From positions 1 to 21,458 of the forward strand of contig JBJTBE010000093.1 of assembly GCA_046091165.1 (NCBI GenBank): 21,458 bases of DNA, written 5' to 3'. Every line of letters starts with the position of its first letter. Position 1 is the first letter of the stretch. The notes under the pieces are model-generated. The model ran no database searches. It was not told the DNA's origin and saw only the letters and a program-made list of their open reading frames with translations. Shown piece by piece: positions 14,320 through 20,291 of the stretch. This DNA comes from F1-60-MAGs163 sp046091165. GTDB lineage: Bacteria; Actinomycetota; Thermoleophilia; Solirubrobacterales; Solirubrobacteraceae. Position numbers and translations under genes: made by a program.

Positions 14320-14832
14320 CCGGCGCTCGACGCCGAGGTCACGCAACGCCACCTCGGTCGACCAGAAGGCCATCTCGTCCCACGGGATCTCCGCCGGCGA
14401 GAAGGCCGCGACCTCGACGGCCTCGTCGGTCAGCGACGGCGCGCCGAGCAGCCGCCCGGTATAGACGACGAGCAGGATCCGGTCGTCCGGGCGCGAGTAG
14501 ACCCCGTGCAGTGGCCCGAGCTCCACCTCTACCTCGAGCTCTTCCATCACCTCGCGCCGGGCCGCATCCTCGGCCGACTCGCCGAGGTCGACGAAGCCGC
14601 CCGGGAAGGTCCACAGGCCGGCTCCGGGATCGAAGCCGCGGCGCAGCAGCCACACCGAGCCGTCCTCCTCGAGCGGAATGACGCAGGCGACCGGCTTGGG
14701 GTTGGAGTAGGCGATGAAGCCGCAGGCCTCGCAGCTCAGCGAACGCGGGTGGTCGATCGTCGCCTCGGCGCCGCAGGCCGGACAGAAGCGCGAGCGGGCG
14801 AGCTGCGGGTTGAGGTCCGTTTTCGGGGCCAC
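14317..14832 (-). CDS. NUDIX hydrolase with N-terminal zinc ribbon
   Basis: A 171-residue protein. A four-Cys zinc ribbon (C17-P-A-C20 and C34-E-A-C37) precedes a NUDIX domain. The Nudix box spans residues 79-101, starting GFVDLGESAEDAARREVMEE: G79, E85, R93-E94 and E97-E98 are in register, although the Gly near the end of the consensus is Glu100. Zinc-ribbon NUDIX proteins include NudC-like NADH pyrophosphatases and ADP-ribose pyrophosphatases. The short length and lack of the NudC SQPWPFPxS array make a general nucleoside-diphosphate-X hydrolase more likely. The GTG start is supported by TAGCCT 6 nt upstream. It is divergent from the quinone-oxidoreductase gene by only 45 bp. Confidence 0.92.
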   Translation of the reverse strand: MAPKTDLNPQLARSRFCPACGAEATIDHPRSLSCEACGFIAYSNPKPVACVIPLEEDGSVWLLRRGFDPGAGLWTFPGGFVDLGESAEDAARREVMEELEVEVELGPLHGVYSRPDDRILLVVYTGRLLGAPSLTDEAVEVAAFSPAEIPWDEMAFWSTEVALRDLGVERR

Positions 14833-14838
14833 GGCGGC

Positions 14839-14844
14839 AGGCTA
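14839..14844 (-). promoter_or_regulatory. Leaderless-type -10 (TAGCCT) of the NUDIX gene
   Basis: On the minus strand TAGCCT is followed by 6 nt and GTG 14832. It is the same hexamer at the same spacing as for the MOSC gene. Confidence 0.55.
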
Positions 14845-14863
14845 TCCGGCGCCGCCCGGCTGG

Positions 14864-14869
14864 TAGCGT
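14864..14869 (+). promoter_or_regulatory. Near-leaderless -10 (TAGCGT) of the quinone-oxidoreductase gene
   Basis: TAGCGT is followed by 8 nt and ATG 14878, giving a leader of about 2 nt. It lies 20 bp from the opposing NUDIX -10. Confidence 0.45.
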
Positions 14870-14877
14870 CGCGCGCC

Positions 14878-15858
14878 ATGAGAGCGATCCAGATCACCGA
14901 GCTGAGCGGGCCGCAGGGGGCCCTGGCCGAGGTCGAGCTTCCCGACCCGACGCTGGAAGCGGGAGCCCTGATGACGCCGGGCGAGGGCGTCCTGATCGAC
15001 GTGGAGGCCGCGGGAGTCTCCTTTCCCGAGGTCCTGCAGACCCGCGGCGAGTACCAGGTCAAGCCGGAGCTGCCATTCGTTCCCGGCAGCGAGGTCGCCG
15101 GCATCGTGGTCGAGGCCAGCTCGGGCTTCGAGCCCGGCGACCGGGTGATGGGCTTCTGCATGCTCGGCGGCTTTGCCGGGAAGGCCGTAGCGCCGGTGCA
15201 CTTCACCTTCCCGCTCTCCGACGAGCTCGACTTCGCCCAGGGCGCCGCGGTGATCCTCAACTACCACACCGCGTACTTCGCTCTGGTCACCCGCGGCGAG
15301 CTCAAAGAAGGGGAGACGGTGCTCGTTCACGGCGCGGCCGGCGGCGTCGGCACGGCGACGATCCAGGTCGCGAGGGGGATGGGCGCCCGCACGATCGCCG
15401 TGGTCTCCACCGACGAGAAGGAGCAGGTCGCGCGCGAGGCCGGTGCCGACGAGGTGGTGCGCTCGGACGGCGAGTGGAAGGACGCCGTGCTCGAGCTGGG
15501 CGGCGCCGACATGGTGATCGACCCGGTCGGGGGCGACCGCTTCACCGACAGCCTGCGCTCTCTCAACCGCGCCGGCCGGCTCGTCGTGGTGGGCTTTACC
15601 GGCGGCTCGATTCCCGAGGTGAAGGTCAACCGGCTGCTGCTGAAGAACACCTCCGTCGTGGGGGCGGGCTGGGGCGAGTGGGCCCTCAGCAACCCGGCTT
15701 ATGTGGCCGAGGCCGGGGCGGCGATCGGGAAGCTGATCGACGCCGGGTTCGTGAGGCCGATCGTCGGCGCCCGCTTCCCGTTCTCCGAGGCCGCCGCCGC
15801 GCTCGAGCTGATCGACGGCCGCGGAGCCACCGGCAAGGTCGTGCTCGAGACCGGCTGA
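14878..15858 (+). CDS. Zinc-independent MDR oxidoreductase (NADPH:quinone oxidoreductase-like)
   Basis: A 326-residue medium-chain dehydrogenase/reductase. A GroES-like N-terminal half (VEAAGVSFPEVLQTRGEYQ, then LPFVPGSEVAGIVVEASS) precedes a Rossmann half with VLVHGAAGGVGTATIQVA (148-165) for NADPH binding. The Cys/His ligands of zinc alcohol dehydrogenases are absent, which places it with the quinone oxidoreductase/enoyl reductase (QOR) branch. It probably reduces quinones or alpha,beta-unsaturated carbonyl compounds in the cytoplasm. The frame is open far upstream, but that part is antisense to the NUDIX and MOSC genes; ATG 14878 with the nearby TAGCGT is the sensible start. It is followed by a hairpin, then the aldehyde dehydrogenase operon. 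Confidence 0.9.
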   Translation: MRAIQITELSGPQGALAEVELPDPTLEAGALMTPGEGVLIDVEAAGVSFPEVLQTRGEYQVKPELPFVPGSEVAGIVVEASSGFEPGDRVMGFCMLGGFAGKAVAPVHFTFPLSDELDFAQGAAVILNYHTAYFALVTRGELKEGETVLVHGAAGGVGTATIQVARGMGARTIAVVSTDEKEQVAREAGADEVVRSDGEWKDAVLELGGADMVIDPVGGDRFTDSLRSLNRAGRLVVVGFTGGSIPEVKVNRLLLKNTSVVGAGWGEWALSNPAYVAEAGAAIGKLIDAGFVRPIVGARFPFSEAAAALELIDGRGATGKVVLETG

Positions 15859-15859
15859 G

Positions 15860-15888
15860 GCTGCCGATGCGCCCCCCTGCGCGGCAGC
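15860..15888 (+). terminator. Hairpin after the quinone-oxidoreductase gene
   Basis: GCTGCCG (15860-15866) and CGGCAGC (15882-15888) form a 7-bp stem around a 15-nt loop directly after the stop codon. There is no T-run, so it may be a weak or factor-assisted terminator, or just a 3' stabilising hairpin. Confidence 0.35.
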
Positions 15889-15909
15889 TCGCGCACCGGT
15901 GGCCAAGTG

Positions 15910-15936
15910 CGCAAATTGCGGGTTGCAATCTGCGGT
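15910..15936 (+). promoter_or_regulatory. Candidate operator upstream of the aldehyde dehydrogenase operon
   Basis: CGCAA-A-TTGCG (15910-15920) is a perfect 11-bp inverted repeat. It is followed at once by GGTTGCAATCTGCG, which carries another TTGCAA palindrome. This cluster of TTGC/GCAA half-sites in the 136-bp leader could bind a regulator. No regulator gene is adjacent and the promoter itself is unclear; TTGACC at 15956-15961 is a possible -35. Confidence 0.35.
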
Positions 15937-15994
15937 GACATCGGAGAAGGTCGCATTGACCGTAATTCGGGGAACCGGAGAGAGGGAGATTTTG

Positions 15995-17512
15995 ATGCTT
16001 GAGGAACTGGTTGCCGAGATCAAGGTTCTCGGCGGGTTGAAGGACCGTTACGACAATTACATCGGTGGCGAGTGGGTTGCCCCGAGCAGCGGCGAGTACT
16101 TCGAGAACATCTCGCCGGTCGACGGGAAGGCGTTCTGCGAGATCGCCCGCTCGAACGCCCAGGACATCGAACTTGCGCTGGACGCCGCCCACGCGGCCAA
16201 GGACGAGTGGGGCGCGACCAGCGTCACCGAACGCTCGAACATCCTGCTCAAGATCGCCGACCGCATGGAGGAGAACCTCGACGCCCTCGCGGTCGCCGAG
16301 ACCTGGGAGAACGGCAAGCCGATCCGTGAGACCACGGCCGCGGACCTGCCGCTGGCGATCGACCACTTCCGTTACTTCGCCGGAGCGATACGGGCGCAGG
16401 AAGGGACGATGTCCCAGCTCAGCAACGACTCCGTGGCCTACCACTTCCACGAGCCGCTCGGCGTGGTCGGGCAGATCATCCCGTGGAACTTCCCGCTGCT
16501 GATGGCCACCTGGAAGCTCGCCCCGGCGCTTGCTGCCGGCAACTGCGTCGTCCTCAAGCCGGCCGAGCAGACGCCTTGGTCGATCCTGAAGTTCGTCGAG
16601 CTGGTCGGCGACCTGCTTCCGCCCGGCGTGCTCAACGTGGTCAACGGATTCGGGGTCGAGGCCGGCAAGCCGCTCGCCTCGAGCGACCGGGTCGCCAAGA
16701 TCGCCTTCACCGGTGAGACCACGACGGGGCGGCTGATCATGCAGTACGCCTCCGAGAGCATCATTCCGGTGACGCTCGAGCTCGGCGGGAAGAGCCCGAA
16801 CCTCTTCTTCGCCGACGTCATGGAGGCCGACGACGCCTACTTCGACAAGGCGCTCGAGGGTTTCGTGCTCTTCGCGCTCAACCAGGGCGAGGTCTGCACC
16901 TGTCCGAGCCGGGCGCTGATCCAGGACTCGATCTACGACGCGTTCATGGAGCGCGCCCTGGAGCGGGTCGAGGCGATCAACCTGGGCGACCCGCTCGATC
17001 CGGCGACCATGGTCGGGGCCCAGGCCTCAAACGACCAGTTCGAGAAGATCATGTCCTACCTCGATATCGGCAGGTCCGAGGGAGCGGAGGTCCTGATCGG
17101 CGGCAACGCCCGTGAGGTCAAGGGCCGCGAGGGCGGCTACTACGTCGAGCCGACCGTCTTCAAGGGCACCAACGACATGAGGATCTTCCAGGAGGAGATC
17201 TTCGGGCCGGTGGTCGCGGTGACCACGTTCTCGGATTTCGACGAAGCGATCGAGATCGCCAACGACACCCTCTACGGCCTCGGGGCCGGGGTGTGGACCC
17301 GGGACCTGAATACCGCCTACCGGGCCGGACGCGCCATCCAGGCCGGACGGGTGTGGACCAACTGCTACCACGACTACCCGGCCCACGCCGCCTTCGGCGG
17401 TTACAAGGGCTCGGGGATCGGGCGGGAGAACCACTCGATGATGCTCAACCACTACCAGCAGACCAAGAACCTGCTCGTCTCCTACGACGAGAACAAGCTC
17501 GGGTTCTTCTAG
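15995..17512 (+). CDS. NAD(P)-dependent aldehyde dehydrogenase (ExaC/AldB-like acetaldehyde dehydrogenase)
   Basis: A 505-residue aldehyde dehydrogenase oxidising an aldehyde to its acid. ATG 15995 follows GAGGGAG (15982-15988) by 6 nt; upstream frame to 15899 lacks family similarity. Motifs are YIGGEWVAP, the NAD-binding PWNFP (163-167, N165) and FTGETTTG (238-245), the general base Glu262 in LELGGKSPN, and the nucleophile Cys301 in NQGEVCTCPSR. The HFRYFAGAIRAQEG and VAYHFHEPLGVVGQIIPWN segments are characteristic of the ExaC/AldB group, which acts on acetaldehyde and short aldehydes, often during alcohol growth. The following DUF779 gene (4-bp gap) is the usual partner of this subgroup. 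Confidence 0.95.
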   Translation: MLEELVAEIKVLGGLKDRYDNYIGGEWVAPSSGEYFENISPVDGKAFCEIARSNAQDIELALDAAHAAKDEWGATSVTERSNILLKIADRMEENLDALAVAETWENGKPIRETTAADLPLAIDHFRYFAGAIRAQEGTMSQLSNDSVAYHFHEPLGVVGQIIPWNFPLLMATWKLAPALAAGNCVVLKPAEQTPWSILKFVELVGDLLPPGVLNVVNGFGVEAGKPLASSDRVAKIAFTGETTTGRLIMQYASESIIPVTLELGGKSPNLFFADVMEADDAYFDKALEGFVLFALNQGEVCTCPSRALIQDSIYDAFMERALERVEAINLGDPLDPATMVGAQASNDQFEKIMSYLDIGRSEGAEVLIGGNAREVKGREGGYYVEPTVFKGTNDMRIFQEEIFGPVVAVTTFSDFDEAIEIANDTLYGLGAGVWTRDLNTAYRAGRAIQAGRVWTNCYHDYPAHAAFGGYKGSGIGRENHSMMLNHYQQTKNLLVSYDENKLGFF

Positions 17513-17516
17513 GCCG

Positions 17517-17906
17517 ATGGACGAGGGCGACGGCGAGCGCGTCACGATCACCCCGCAGGCTGCGGAGCTGGTCGGGCGCCTCGTCGAGCGCCACGGGCCG
17601 CTCCTGTTCCATCAGTCGGGCGGCTGTTGTGACGGCTCCAGCCCGATGTGTTACCCGCGCGACGACTTCCAGGTCGGCTCGCGCGAGGTCTACCTCGGCG
17701 AGGTCGCCGGGCAGCCGTTCTACATGGGCCCGGAGCAGTACCAGGTCTGGGCCCACACCCACCTGACGGTCGACGTCGTGCCCGGCCGTGGCTCGGGTTT
17801 CTCGGTCGAGGCGCCCGAGGGAGTGCGTTTCCTGATCCGCTCCCGGGTCTTCAGTGATGAGGAGCTCGAAGAGATGGCGCCGGCCCTGACCGGCCTACAG
17901 CACTAG
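17517..17906 (+). CDS. DUF779 family protein, partner of the aldehyde dehydrogenase
   Basis: A 129-residue protein starting 4 bp after the dehydrogenase stop, clearly in one operon. The family signature is visible: FHQSGGCCDGSSPMC (residues 31-45, with Cys37, Cys38 and Cys45) and YQVWAHTHLTVDVVPGRGSG (75-94). DUF779 genes commonly accompany ExaC/AldB-type aldehyde dehydrogenases. Its biochemical role is not established; the Cys/His content suggests metal or thiol chemistry in enzyme maturation or sensing. The TAG stop shares the CTAG palindrome with the stop of a small convergent ORF. Confidence 0.9.
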   Translation: MDEGDGERVTITPQAAELVGRLVERHGPLLFHQSGGCCDGSSPMCYPRDDFQVGSREVYLGEVAGQPFYMGPEQYQVWAHTHLTVDVVPGRGSGFSVEAPEGVRFLIRSRVFSDEELEEMAPALTGLQH

Positions 17907-18082
17907 CGCTCGTCCCCGTCCTCGGCCCCGGCGCTGTCCTCGGCCTCCGCGCCGCCAAAAGCCTCCCCGTTCTCCGTGGAGGCCAGGAGCGAGTCGAGGT
18001 CCTGGTAGAGGCCGTCCAGGCTCCCGGGCTTGAGGACCAGGGCGAGGAGTGACTCGGCTTCGGAGACGCTGCGAAGGGCCAC
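17903..18082 (-). CDS. Small acidic protein, unknown (59 aa)
   Basis: From a GTG at 18082 the minus strand encodes 59 residues: an apparently helical N-terminal part (ALRSVSEAESLLALVLKPG, then SLDGLYQDLDSLLAS) and a strongly acidic tail (GAEAEDSAGAEDGDER). A CACAAT hexamer ends exactly 6 nt before the GTG, the spacing seen at other leaderless genes here. It fills the gap between the DUF779 stop and tRNA-Thr. Its stop overlaps the DUF779 stop through CTAG. No family is recognised. It is plausible but unproven as a gene; support is start-site geometry and sensible amino-acid composition. Confidence 0.5.
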   Translation of the reverse strand: MALRSVSEAESLLALVLKPGSLDGLYQDLDSLLASTENGEAFGGAEAEDSAGAEDGDER

Positions 18083-18146
18083 GCAGCAATTGTGATGAGG
18101 GCTCCGGCGGAAACGGCGGGGCCCGCCTGCTGCCTCCCACGGTGGC

Positions 18147-18152
18147 TATGCT
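18147..18152 (+). promoter_or_regulatory. -10 element TATGCT for tRNA-Thr
   Basis: TATGCT predicts a start near 18159, about 5 nt before the tRNA, similar to the tRNA-Tyr arrangement. Confidence 0.45.
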
Positions 18153-18163
18153 CGCCTGCGCCC

Positions 18164-18236
<73 letters not shown>

Positions 18237-18242
18237 TCAAGG

Positions 18243-18266
18243 AAAGCGCCGCTAACGCGGCGTTTT
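18243..18266 (+). terminator. Intrinsic terminator after tRNA-Thr
   Basis: CGCCGC-TAAC-GCGGCG with AAA before and TTTT after: a 6-bp GC stem, a 4-nt loop and a T-run. It is nearly symmetric, so it may also stop transcription arriving from the kelch gene on the other strand. It lies inside the putative element, meaning the element supplies the tRNA's terminator. Confidence 0.75.
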
Positions 18267-18310
18267 CGGTTTCTAAGGCCTCGAGCTGGCTCGCCAAGGT
18301 GAAGGCCTAT

Positions 18311-18329
18311 GGAAGCCTTTTGGAAGCCT
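18311..18329 (+). repeat. Paired GGAAGCCT repeat, left (candidate arm-type site)
   Basis: GGAAGCCT at 18311-18318 and 18322-18329, 11 bp apart start to start. The same pair with the same spacing and orientation is at 20051-20069; 17 of 19 positions match. Confidence 0.6.
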
Positions 18330-18340
18330 CAAGAGGTAAG

Positions 18341-18358
18341 CGGCAGCTCGCGCTGCCG
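18341..18358 (-). terminator. Candidate terminator hairpin downstream of the kelch gene
   Basis: CGGCAGC-TCGC-GCTGCCG is a perfect 7-bp stem with a 4-nt loop, about 50 nt after the kelch stop. No strong T-run follows on the minus strand. A separate 14-bp palindrome (CCTGCCGCGGCAGG, 18394-18407) directly abuts the kelch stop codon. Confidence 0.4.
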
Positions 18359-18407
18359 GCCGGATCGGCCTGCCTGCGATCCCGTCCCGGCACCCTGCCG
18401 CGGCAGG

Positions 18408-20003
18408 TCAGCCGGTGAAGGAGGGGCCGGTCTGCGCCAGGCGCACCGTCCGGCTGAGAGACTGAGCTGAGCCATCAGCAGGCTTGAAGCTGACCGTCAC
18501 GCGAAGGCGAAGGGAGCTGGCCTGGAGCCTTCTCAACGTCGACGCGTTCAGCCGGCAGCCGATCCTGATCGTTCGCTCCCTTGTAACCGGGACGGAAGAG
18601 CGACAGGCGGTGGGCGCAGCCGAGCTGCGGCTACCGCCAGAGCCAACCAGCACCCCGCGCTGCATCAGCCTTCCCGGGCCGGGAACGCGAATACGGACTG
18701 CGAGCTTCGACCCGCCGGAAGCAACCCTCATCCGGCCCGAACGGACCGGGGCCTTGGTGGAACCATCGGCCGTACTCTCCTCAGGCGCGGTCACGACAGG
18801 AGAGCTGACCTCGTCGCCGCTTCCTCCGGGAGCGGGAGCGCCCGGAGCCGGTGGCGTATAGCCATCGGGCACGTAGAGCTCGGATACCTTGGTCGGACCG
18901 TCGAACGTGGGGCTTGATTCGGGCCCTGTCGCCCCGCCAGCGAACAGGATCCGGCCGTCGTTGAGCACCGGAGGGTTGGCCACGTTCAGCTGACGTCGGG
19001 CAACCGTCATCGGACCGATCGCGGTGAACGTTCCAGTTGCGGGATCAAAGATGTCAGCCGAGCTGTTTGGTGCACCGGCCCAATCGCTTGCTCCGCCGGC
19101 AACCAGGACTCGCCCGTCGGGAAGGGGGGCGATGTACCCCTGGGACCTTGCGGCCCCCATGACCCCAGCGGTTGCAGCGAATGTCCCGGCCGCCGGGTCG
19201 AAAACCTCCGCGGTGTTGCCCGATGCGCCGGTGGCGCCGGCGATGAGGACCTTTCCGTCGGTCAACCGGGTAGCCATCGATGCGGTCCGTGCGACCACCA
19301 TCAGCCCGCTGGTAGTCGTGAAGCTGTCGGTTGCGGGGTCGTAGACCTGGGCCTTCCTGTCCGTACCCCAGTCTCCCGCGACCAGGACCTTCCCGTTGGC
19401 CAGCTTCGTCGCCGTCCCGGTTGAATTGGAGAAGCTTACGCTGGGCTGGCCGGCAGTCAGCGTGAATGTCCCCGTTGGACCAACGTTGGGGTCGTAAAGG
19501 TCGGCGGAATTGCCTCCAGTGCAGCACCCGTGGCTCACGAGCACCTTGCCGTTGTCAAGCCGCGTGGCGAGTGGCCAGACCCGGTTCCCGCTCATGGTGC
19601 TCGAGACGTCCGTGAACAGTCCGGTGGCGGGGTCGAACAGTTCAGCCGTCGTCCGAGGCCCCCCGGTATCGCCCTGGCCGCCGACGATCAGGACCTTACC
19701 GCTCGGGAGGAGGGCGGCCGTTCCGATGATCCGATCGACCGCCATAGAGCCGGTGGTCAGCGTGAACTGCCCGGTGGAAGGGTCATAGATCTCAGCGGTC
19801 CTGGTGATGACGTTGCCGGTGGTGCGGCCACCAGCAACTAGCACCCTGCCGTCGGCGAGCTTGACGACCATTGGATTGGCTCGAGCGACGTTCAGGTCAC
19901 CGGTGCGTTCGAAGCCGGCGGCAATAGCCCCTGACGAGGGCAGGAAGGCGGCCGCGAATACGGCGACCGCGATTAGCCTGGGAACCGCATACCTGAAAGA
20001 CAT
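18408..20003 (-). CDS. Secreted seven-bladed kelch-repeat protein
   Basis: A 531-residue exported protein. A signal peptide (about residues 1-29, ending SSGAIAA) is followed by seven kelch units. Each has a D/N/S-G-[KR]-[VI]-L strand (ADGRVLVAGG near 51, then near 101, 151, 203, 249, 296 and 349), and six are followed by an A-[EDQ]-x-[YF]-DP strand such as TAEIYDPSTGQF. This predicts a seven-bladed beta-propeller like the galactose oxidase propeller. A Pro/Gly/Ser/Thr linker (about 380-420) leads to a basic C-terminal domain (about 422-531, including RVASGGSKLAVRIRVPGPGR) with two cysteines, of a kind I associate with actinobacterial secreted proteins. No catalytic Tyr-Cys site can be assigned, so binding or structural roles are equally likely. 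It is the only gene inside the putative element. Confidence 0.88.
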   Translation of the reverse strand: MSFRYAVPRLIAVAVFAAAFLPSSGAIAAGFERTGDLNVARANPMVVKLADGRVLVAGGRTTGNVITRTAEIYDPSTGQFTLTTGSMAVDRIIGTAALLPSGKVLIVGGQGDTGGPRTTAELFDPATGLFTDVSSTMSGNRVWPLATRLDNGKVLVSHGCCTGGNSADLYDPNVGPTGTFTLTAGQPSVSFSNSTGTATKLANGKVLVAGDWGTDRKAQVYDPATDSFTTTSGLMVVARTASMATRLTDGKVLIAGATGASGNTAEVFDPAAGTFAATAGVMGAARSQGYIAPLPDGRVLVAGGASDWAGAPNSSADIFDPATGTFTAIGPMTVARRQLNVANPPVLNDGRILFAGGATGPESSPTFDGPTKVSELYVPDGYTPPAPGAPAPGGSGDEVSSPVVTAPEESTADGSTKAPVRSGRMRVASGGSKLAVRIRVPGPGRLMQRGVLVGSGGSRSSAAPTACRSSVPVTRERTIRIGCRLNASTLRRLQASSLRLRVTVSFKPADGSAQSLSRTVRLAQTGPSFTG

Positions 20004-20011
20004 TGTCGTCT

Positions 20012-20017
20012 GTTATA
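20012..20017 (-). promoter_or_regulatory. Candidate -10 (TATAAC) of the kelch gene
   Basis: TATAAC within GTATAACAG ends 8 nt before ATG 20003, implying a leader of about 2 nt. It is one of the most AT-rich spots in the window. Confidence 0.45.
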
Positions 20018-20050
20018 CACGGATCAGTCCGCAGATTAGCCGCCTCGAGC

Positions 20051-20069
20051 GGAAGCCTCGTGGAAGCCT
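20051..20069 (+). repeat. Paired GGAAGCCT repeat, right (candidate arm-type site)
   Basis: GGAAGCCT at 20051-20058 and 20062-20069, again 11 bp apart. It lies 106 bp inside the right 42-bp repeat, while the left pair lies 74 bp inside the left repeat. Confidence 0.6.
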
Positions 20070-20175
20070 ACGAGGCCGCCAGCCACCTCCAGGCACCGGA
20101 GGCCGAAGCCTCGAACGTTCGGGAACTCCGGCGCTCGGCGTAATCCACGGCCAGCCGCCGGAGCCTTGCCGCCAG

Positions 20176-20217
20176 ATGGTAAGGAAGGGGTCACCGGTTC
20201 GAGTCCGGTGGAGGGCT
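20176..20217 (+). repeat. Right copy of the 42-bp direct repeat (attR-like, tRNA-Thr 3' fragment)
   Basis: A perfect copy of 18195-18236. The upstream sequence (GCCGCCAG) does not continue the tRNA, so this is a fragment lacking the acceptor 5' strand, D-arm and 5' anticodon stem; it is not a functional tRNA. Confidence 0.9.
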
Positions 20218-20279
20218 CTCTCGGGGTGGCGCGGACCCCGGGCCACGGAGGCGGCGGCGAAACTCCTTCGAAGGTCGTG

Positions 20280-20285
20280 TACGGT
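20280..20285 (+). promoter_or_regulatory. Leaderless-type -10 (TACGGT) of the secreted hydrolase gene
   Basis: TACGGT is followed by exactly 6 nt and ATG 20292. Confidence 0.55.
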
Positions 20286-20291
20286 CCGCTG

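Noticed and set aside
13810..14877. Upstream extension of the quinone-oxidoreductase frame
   Set aside because: It is antisense to the MOSC and NUDIX genes; the enzyme family starts at ATG 14878.
15899..15994. N-terminal extension of the aldehyde dehydrogenase containing a CxxC (KCANC)
   Set aside because: The family begins near the ATG at 15995, which has a good Shine-Dalgarno. The extension runs through a palindromic leader and has no family similarity.
18237..20175. A hidden integrase or excisionase fragment in the putative element
   Set aside because: I looked in both strands of the non-kelch parts (18237-18407 and 20004-20175) and found no tyrosine-recombinase box or helix-turn-helix; both are too short for more than a remnant.
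20176..20217. A second tRNA-Thr gene
   Set aside because: Only the part from the anticodon loop onward is present. The preceding bases do not form an acceptor 5' strand, D-arm or 5' anticodon stem.
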